Made by a program: the position numbers and the translations under genes. A DNA stretch of 64,000 bases, taken from positions 10,151,517 through 10,215,516 of the forward strand of contig CM070598.1 of NCBI GenBank assembly GCA_036346395.1. The letters are read 5' to 3'. Below are positions 58,676 through 64,000 of this stretch, one piece after another. The DNA comes from Hsuehochloa calcarea (Eukaryota; Streptophyta; Magnoliopsida; Poales; Poaceae). The notes beneath the pieces are model-generated. The model searched no databases, was not told the origin of the DNA, and worked only from the letters and a program-made list of their open reading frames with translations. Position 1 is the stretch's first letter. The number at the start of each line of letters is the position of its first letter.

Positions 58676-58932
58676 GGCACAAGCTGTGGGTTGGCCTCCC
58701 GTCCGATCGTACCGCAGGAATATCATGACCGTCCAGTCGGTGAAGAACAAGAAGGAAGAGGAAGCTGACAAGCAGCAGCCCGCTGCTAACGCCGGCAGCA
58801 ACAGCTCTGCCTTCGTGAAGGTGAGCATGGACGGCGCGCCCTACCTGCGCAAGGTGGACCTGAAGATGTACGACAGCTACAAGGACCTGTCCATTGCTCT
58901 GCAGAAGATGTTCAGCACCTTCACCACAACTG
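58676..58932 (+). CDS. Aux/IAA repressor, exon 2
   Basis: It carries domain II with the degron core GWPPV (residues 69-73, in AVGWPPVRSYRRN), which binds TIR1/AFB and auxin. No degron substitution is seen, so the protein should be short-lived under auxin. A lysine/glutamate-rich linker follows (KNKKEEEADKQQ). The first half of the PB1 fold (domain III, about residues 109-146) includes FVKVSMDGAPYLRKVDLKMY with the invariant Lys of the basic PB1 face at 123. The exon ends in phase 1 at a GT donor (58933-58934). Confidence 0.96.
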
Positions 58933-59053
58933 GTAAATCGCTGACGTGAATCTGCAAGAAACTATCAACTGATATTAATCGTTTCGCTACAACTGTACAA
59001 ATGGAAAGTTGAACTCAATTAACAAGCGCTGCATCAATGAACCATTTTATCAG

Positions 59054-59165
59054 GGAACAATATGAACGAGGGGAAGATGGTTGATCCAGTGAATTGGTCA
59101 GATGTTGTTACTACTTACGAAGACAAGGATGGCGACTGGATGCTTGTTGGAGATGTCCCATGGGA
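59054..59165 (+). CDS. Aux/IAA repressor, exon 3
   Basis: A short variable linker (NNMNEGKMVDPVNWSDVV) precedes the acidic OPCA-like motif YEDKDGDWMLVGDVPW (residues 171-186), which forms the negative face of PB1 for ARF or Aux/IAA pairing. The intron on the left is 121 bases. The exon ends after the first two bases of the Glu codon, before GTATG. Confidence 0.95.
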
Positions 59166-59288
59166 GTATGTTACTTCATTCTTGTGCCCCCCCTTATCTA
59201 CTTCCGAATTTACGGGCTCATGATTAGAATGCAATTAAGTGAGGTCCACACTTAAGTTTCTTCCTTTGGCTGATCGATTACCCTGCAG

Positions 59289-59350
59289 GATGTTTGTTGA
59301 TTCATGCAAACGCTTGAGGATCATGAAGGGTTCCGAAGCTATCGGTCTTG
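59289..59350 (+). CDS. Aux/IAA repressor, exon 4
   Basis: It encodes MFVDSCKRLRIMKGSEAIGL, the end of domain IV. It contains the conserved CKRLRIMKGSEA block, which also forms part of the nuclear localisation signal. Acceptor CCCTGCAG, donor GTCAGT. Confidence 0.95.
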
Positions 59351-59427
59351 GTCAGTGTCTTCAGCTAAAATTATCCTCCATTTCAAGATTAATTTATTAA
59401 TTCTAACCCTATGATTTTTTTTTTCAG

Positions 59428-59471
59428 CGCCAAGAACCAAGGACAAGGACAAGAACAAGAACAAGAGCTGA
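59428..59471 (+). CDS. Aux/IAA repressor, exon 5
   Basis: The last exon encodes APRTKDKDKNKNKS and a TGA at 59469-59471. The lysine-rich tail fits a nuclear protein. The acceptor is TTTTTTTTCAG after a long T run. Confidence 0.93.
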
Positions 59472-60540
59472 AGATGTTGCTGTATTAAGATGCTGAGCAC
59501 GGTGTCATAATTGTTAGTTGGGTTAAAAGAAGGGAGAGTTGTCATGTTTAATTTGTTGGTGGACCGGAAGCAATAATCTATTTGTGTGTAGCTGGATTGG
59601 TGGGTGTTAAGTGATGTCCCCTACCGTGTGTCCCAGAATCTACTTGATGATTTTATTCCAGTGTTGTTAATTAAGTTTGTGTGATTGTTAAGTAAAGAGA
59701 ACCAATGAAACTATTATTATTATGGCATCTTGTAAGTTAACCTATTTGTTAATTATAAGCACAATATATGGTAATCTGTGGGTGATCAAGTGGGGGGAAC
59801 AAGCCATGTGCTTGGTGATGGGTAATCCATTACTATAACTCTAGCCTATCTGTCTTTTGAATTATTGAGAAGGTTGGGTCTTGAGGCATGATGGTATGAT
59901 CATAGCATGAAGCTTCCTTGCTCTTGCTAGAGTTGTGGTGATACCAAAGCTAAGTACATTGCATAAACAAATTAAACCATAATCTATTCATCACACATTT
60001 ATGACAGGGAAACATTTCCATATATAATATGCCTATATTATGTATGGTCTGCAAGGTGTCAAACTGCATATGATAAATCTCTTGGGACAGTAATAATAAA
60101 TGGACGTTCTTTTGGAATCACACAACAGTGGAACCAAAACCTCAAAAGCATTATGTTGATGTTATGTGATAAGAGGCTTGTTTATATGTCGCTGTTTCCA
60201 AAGTAGGAATGGCTCTGCTTAAAGGACGTACTAAGTTTTTAAAATAGCAACTAAATCCTCTACAAAACAGCATTACTATCCTATTGCATGACCAGAACTG
60301 GAATGAAAGGATGTTTTACTGCATAGCAAACATGTCCAGAGAAACTCCAGCATTTGAAGAGGATAAATGGTTGACAATATCGCATACTATACAAAACTAA
60401 AAGGTAACTGGCTTACATCAAACTGGAGCTGGAGCAATGTACAACAACTAAAGGAGATCTCAGCCCTCCAGGCAGTAGAGCTCTCCCAGTATTTTCAAGA
60501 TAACAGAAGACGAGAAAACAACATATAAATAATCCGCATG
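59472..60540. other. Aux/IAA 3' UTR and intergenic sequence
   Basis: The first 150-250 bases are probably the 3' UTR of the Aux/IAA gene. The rest shows no coding sequence or recognised repeat. The next gene is convergent (minus strand). Confidence 0.45.
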
Positions 60541-60544
60541 AACT

Positions 60545-60742
60545 CCTTAATCCTGTTCAGCCAATTACTGCAAGTGTTCAATAAAAACTTGCAAGTAAAC
60601 ATCATCTGTGAATATGACATCTAATCCAAACTTGCAAGTAAACATCATCTGTGAATATGACATCTAATCCCTCTGAAAGCCGTATCTTCGGGATCACAGA
60701 TGGACCCAACTGGGATAGCAGAAACATGGCCAGGCTCCATGC
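60545..60742 (-). pseudogene. Duplicate of the SEC23 3' end
   Basis: A diverged tandem copy of the last about 150 bp of the SEC23 coding region lies directly downstream of the SEC23 stop. It shows LGPSVIPKIRLSEGLDVIFTDDVYLQV, here split by an internal exact 43-bp duplication (60585-60627 and 60628-60670), and CFNQ-like ends matching EHLQ. It has no start and is not expected to make a product. Confidence 0.8.
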
Positions 60743-60746
60743 CACA

Positions 60747-62406
60747 CTAACCCTGAACAGCCAACTCCTGCAAGTGTTCAAGAAAAACTTGCAGACTAAC
60801 ATCGTCGGTGAATATGACTTCAGATCCTTCAGAAAGCTGTGTTTTCTGTGTCACAGATGGATTCAACCGGGCTAGTAAAAACCTGGCCTGGCTCCCATGC
60901 TGATCGCATTTTATGAGTTTTGGTACTGGGAAACGATCTACCAATAGTGCATCTGCATCAACTTCTGGTGCTTCAAGCAGCTTCCGCAAATTTTCATGGT
61001 TTGGATCCTTATGATATCCAAGTTTCCTCCATTGAGCAATCTTTGAGCCATAATGAATCACAATATAGAAGTATGAATCAAATAGCAAAATGACATCAGG
61101 AAAGATGGAGCTGACATCTAGCAGCACAGGAATAGGTGGTCCATCAAATGAGTACTGGAATAAAGTTGGCTGGATCATGATCAGAGACCCTACAACTCCC
61201 TCCCTATTCAACATCAACCGGAAGAAAGCAGTTTCATCAGGGGAACTGTTGAAAACATCAATGAACTGTGACCTCCGCAGGTAGTACATGAACTGCGGAT
61301 ACAGGGAGAAATTAGTTGACAACCGAAATGTAGATGGATCTTCAGGGGCATAGTTTCCGAACTTAGCAGTAAAGCGAATAAGCATCTTGTCAAGCCATCG
61401 TGTTACATCTCTAACATGGTACATCTCTGCCCTGTGAATGACAAGCCTGGCCATAACAGCCGCAGCAGCTTCCTGATCAAACCCTGCAGCAATTTCAGGA
61501 GATCGAGGTCCAGCCCATCTTCTCGCAACAGTCGTTACCCTTAGGCGATAGCCACCATCACCGTGACGGTACCTTGTCATGAACTGAATAAAGAAGACAG
61601 TTGGGGGCTCAGTATTATGACTACAGTCAACTCGGAAGAAGAAAGTGATGCACGTTTTGCTGTTCAGTGTACTCGTTTTCCAATAATTTGTCCCACCCTC
61701 TCCAACTACTTTATTACTAACCGAGCTGTTTTTCCTGTGAAGGGAAATGCAGGGACCAAGGGCACCACAAATCTTCACTTCCCTTGATGTCACTATCTCA
61801 ATCGTTGCATTAAAGTTCATGTTAAGGTAATCAATACCCTCACGCTTGAAGACATGCCTTAAACAACTTTTGAACTGTTCAGACTCAAATGATTCTGCAA
61901 GCACCATTAGGCCCCCAGACACTTCAATTGGATATCTCAGCTCTGCAGCCCCAACCTGATCGAGAGAGCAAACAAATAGATCAAGAACTAATGCATGGTC
62001 CGTTAACCTCTGTGCAACTTTCTTATAGAAGTTTCGGGCTTTGTCAGTGAGAGGTGCATTGCCGTTGAAAATGTCACGATGAGAACAATTGCTTTCCCAA
62101 GATCGGTTTCCACCACAAGCCCTGGACCAACTGTCGTGGGACCAGATGTGAAAACCATGATCTGGCCACCAGTATTAGGTGAGCAGCAGCCTTCCAGAAG
62201 AGCAACAGCTGTGGAAATAGCAGCGCCAGTGGCTCTTAAAGGGCGATGCCCACGCGGGCAAGCAGACATGGAGTTCAGGTCCTCTATTGCAGATGTGATG
62301 TTAAATTCACATTCAGAAACAGGCAACAAAAATCTCTGCACTTCAGTGGATCTTGGCATAGCCAACTTGTTGTATCGTGAATGGCGAACACCTAGAAGTT
62401 GTTGTA
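60747..62406 (-). pseudogene. SEC23 COPII coat protein, frameshifted, N-terminus missing
   Basis: SEC23 is the GTPase-activating inner-coat subunit of COPII vesicles that bud from the ER. The first segment begins after an AG acceptor (62408-62407) at IQQLLGVRHSRYNKLAMPRS. It covers the trunk domain, with RGHRPLRATGAAISTAVALL and GGQIMVFTSGPTTVGPG. Near 62080-62085 the frame is lost by one base. It continues as HRDIFNGNAPLTDKARNFYK and DLFVCSLDQVGAAELRYPIE. From 61922 a clean 391-codon frame holds the beta-sandwich, helical (FDQEAAAAVMARLVIH) and gelsolin-like parts (LDVSSIFPDVILLFDSYFYI; DQHGSQARFLLARLNPS; FTDDVSLQVFLEHLQELAVQ). The N-terminal about 230 residues with the zinc finger are not in the window up to 64000. 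It is either a truncated copy, or a gene with a very long intron and a sequencing error. Confidence 0.85.
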
Positions 62407-63009
62407 TCTGAAACATAAGAGAAGGACTGTGAGGTACACAGAAATCATGATAAATTATACAAAGCAAAGCAATTATCAGAGCAGATCAGTGAGTGATGTG
62501 AGACCGTGAGCCAATTGAAAACACGGCCACATAATTATCTATCCAAACATCAAGCTTTACAAAATTTCAGCATTTCCAAGGCGCCATGGATGCATTGTAG
62601 TTTAATGGACATGACATATGCAAGGGTAGCTTTTCCTACATGCGAAAACTCGAGTCAAACATCCGACAACAACAACCTTATAACACAAATATATACACCC
62701 CCTGTTTAACTCCTGTACACCACAAAAATTGCAGGGTGAAACTTCCAGCTCACTTAGAATTTAGTAAGCAAGCTATTTAAGTTGGGGGAATTGATAATAT
62801 ACCCTCCACTTAGATGTGTTTCAAGAATATACCCTCATTCCCGAGGTAATTGTTTATAGACCCTCCATATAGATCGATCCTTGATAGAATACCCCGTTTG
62901 CAATATTTTATTAATATCCGCAGTTTTTTCCCGTTTTGGCCACATGACATGTCTAATTTTCCCTAGCCTGAATCCCTTCTCTCTCCTTCTCACCTCACTC
63001 CTCATCTCT
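62407..63009. other. Sequence upstream of the SEC23 exon, no gene
   Basis: Noncoding on both strands. The part at 62770-62900 has repeated AATATACCCTCCACTTAGATG / GACCCTCCATATAGAT wording, an internal direct repeat of unknown origin. If SEC23 is real, this is intron. Confidence 0.4.
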
Positions 63010-63363
63010 GCGTGATCAAAGTACTTTTTCCCTATCTTGGCATCCAGGGATGAGGATCCAATAAATTTCAGTAGCAGCTCATACATACACAAGCTGCAGA
63101 TGGGACCATGCAGGCTCAAACATCGACTCCTCTTCAACCTCACCACCACCAGATGAACCGGACCGGTAATTTGGAGGGAACACCAGGAACAAGTTGACGG
63201 CAAACATCCTAGAGCAGGCAGCAATCATTGGCTCCGAGAAACAGGCATTGGTGGAATCAACATAATCTATAAGATCCAACAATGCCTGCCTCTTGATATC
63301 CTTCTCCGCCAAATTCTTGATTGGGTCTGAGAAGTTGAAGATAGCACAGCACAAGTTTCTCAC
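63010..63363 (-). pseudogene. PP2A B56 (B') regulatory subunit fragment
   Basis: The minus strand encodes LCCAIFNFSDPIKNLAEKDI, KRQALLDLIDYVDSTNACFS, EPMIAACSRMFAVNLF and FEPAWSHLQLVYELLLKFIG with SSSLDAKIGKKYFDH. This is one exon of the HEAT-like B56 subunit that gives PP2A its substrate choice; the whole protein has about 500 residues. Inside VY-ELLL the DNA reads TGTATGTATGAG, a 4-bp GTAT duplication that breaks the frame. Sequence on both sides does not continue the gene. It is a captured or truncated fragment, in the same orientation as the SEC23 copy. Confidence 0.82.
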
Positions 63364-63765
63364 GCTATTACGATGGCCACAGTAAAGCTTCGAACAAACA
63401 TACCAAGATTAGAACAAAGCGGACCAAGAACCAGGGATGCTAACCAAGATATCTAACTCTAGCACTAATGAGACAGCAAGATCAGTTCTGATGCAATTAG
63501 GAGTGAAGTTTACAAAATAGGATTTTTTTTTTTTCACGGGAAGACCCCAATCCGGGCCAATGCAGCTATATCTGGACCCAGCAAGTGCAAACAAAATTGA
63601 AAAAAACAAAAATCAACCCCCTAAAAGCACCAAAATTGTGGGAAACCAGACTTGAAATCTCAACCAGGAGGAGGATGCGACAATGGCAGCTACCTATCTC
63701 GGACTGGAGCAAAGACGCCACCAAAAGGACTCGGTTCTGCCCATGGGAAAGAAAAAAATCCAGCC
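63364..63765. other. No gene seen
   Basis: Noncoding sequence between the B56 fragment and the terminal repeat. It has no recognised domain and a short T run at 63523-63533. Confidence 0.35.
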
Positions 63766-63769
63766 GGTT

Positions 63770-63985
63770 ACGCGGTTAACGGACTTACGGTGGGAACCGA
63801 GATTCCAAATACCGACCGGAAAACTTCAAATTCAAATTCAAAATTCCTGCGGTTACATCCCAAATTCAAATTTTTTCAGACGAATTTCAACCGAGATTTT
63901 CCCGGGTTTTCCGGTTACCGACCAGTAACCATTACCGGCCGCCCGGCGGCATTTGTCCCAGTGGCGGTTTTTGGATCCTTGGTTC
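63770..63985. repeat. Second copy of the ACCGGCCGGT-rich repeat
   Basis: It shares with 7937-8163 the order GCCGGTTA/ACCGG start, an AAATTCAAATTC-rich core, AATTTCAACCG, CGGTTACCGACCAGTAACC, ACCGGCCGCC, then GGCGGTTTTTGGATCCTTGG (CCGGTTTTTTAAACCCTGG in the first copy). The two copies are diverged but in the same orientation. The repeat is close to the window end and may be incomplete. Confidence 0.6.
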
Positions 63986-64000
63986 TACCCGGATTTGGGG

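Noticed and set aside
1..64000. CRISPR arrays, bacterial operons, rRNA genes
   Set aside because: None seen; the window is plant nuclear DNA with spliced genes and retrotransposons.

Overview
This is a stretch of plant nuclear DNA, almost certainly from a grass (Poaceae). The evidence is four spliced, plant-type gene loci set in a matrix of nested retrotransposons and DNA transposons. From memory, rice chromosome 3 carries a calmodulin-like gene (CML4-like), an H2A.Z gene and an Aux/IAA gene (OsIAA13-like) close together. The same gene types occur here in one window, so I infer a collinear grass block. The species cannot be told from the sequence alone.

Layout. At 3.3-3.9 kb is the promoter, 5' leader and first coding exon of a calmodulin-like gene on the minus strand; its other exons are not seen and may lie beyond position 1. 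At 6.9-8.9 kb is an intact two-exon histone H2A.Z gene on the minus strand. Its 1.6 kb intron holds an ACCGGCCGGT-rich repeat, and an E2F-type site lies upstream. From 9.2 to 13.1 kb there are broken copia, LTR-like and LINE-1 pieces. From 13.1 to 18.0 kb the sequence is largely unrecognised; it holds a duplicated 89-bp TATA-bearing segment. From 18.0 to 23.0 kb a small-LTR element is interrupted by a 3.8 kb solo LTR (target duplication CATCA).

From 25.8 to 56.2 kb is a multi-layer transposon nest. A Mutator-like (MULE) transposase remnant was split by a copia-type solo LTR (duplication GGTGA), which was then split by a full-length Ty3/gypsy element (27584-35407, duplication CACGC). After this come a hAT fragment, a minus-strand solo-LTR-like copy, and a SIRE/Maximus-like Ty1/copia element with a third, envelope-like ORF. 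That copia element is itself split by a solo LTR (duplication GTTAA). Last comes a hAT transposase gene split by another solo LTR (duplication GAAGA). The last two solo LTRs and the minus-strand copy belong to one family.

From 57.3 to 59.5 kb is an intact five-exon Aux/IAA auxin-response repressor gene (221 aa). From 60.5 to 62.4 kb is the C-terminal two thirds of a SEC23 COPII gene with one frameshift, no visible N-terminal part and a duplicated 3' end. At 63.0-63.4 kb is a PP2A B56-subunit fragment with a 4-bp frameshifting insertion. The window ends in a second copy of the repeat found in the H2A.Z intron.

The intact host genes (H2A.Z chromatin, Aux/IAA hormone signalling) share no pathway. 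The interesting biology is the transposon stratigraphy, which can be ordered in time from target-site duplications, and the decayed gene copies at the right edge. I found no clearly new multi-gene system.
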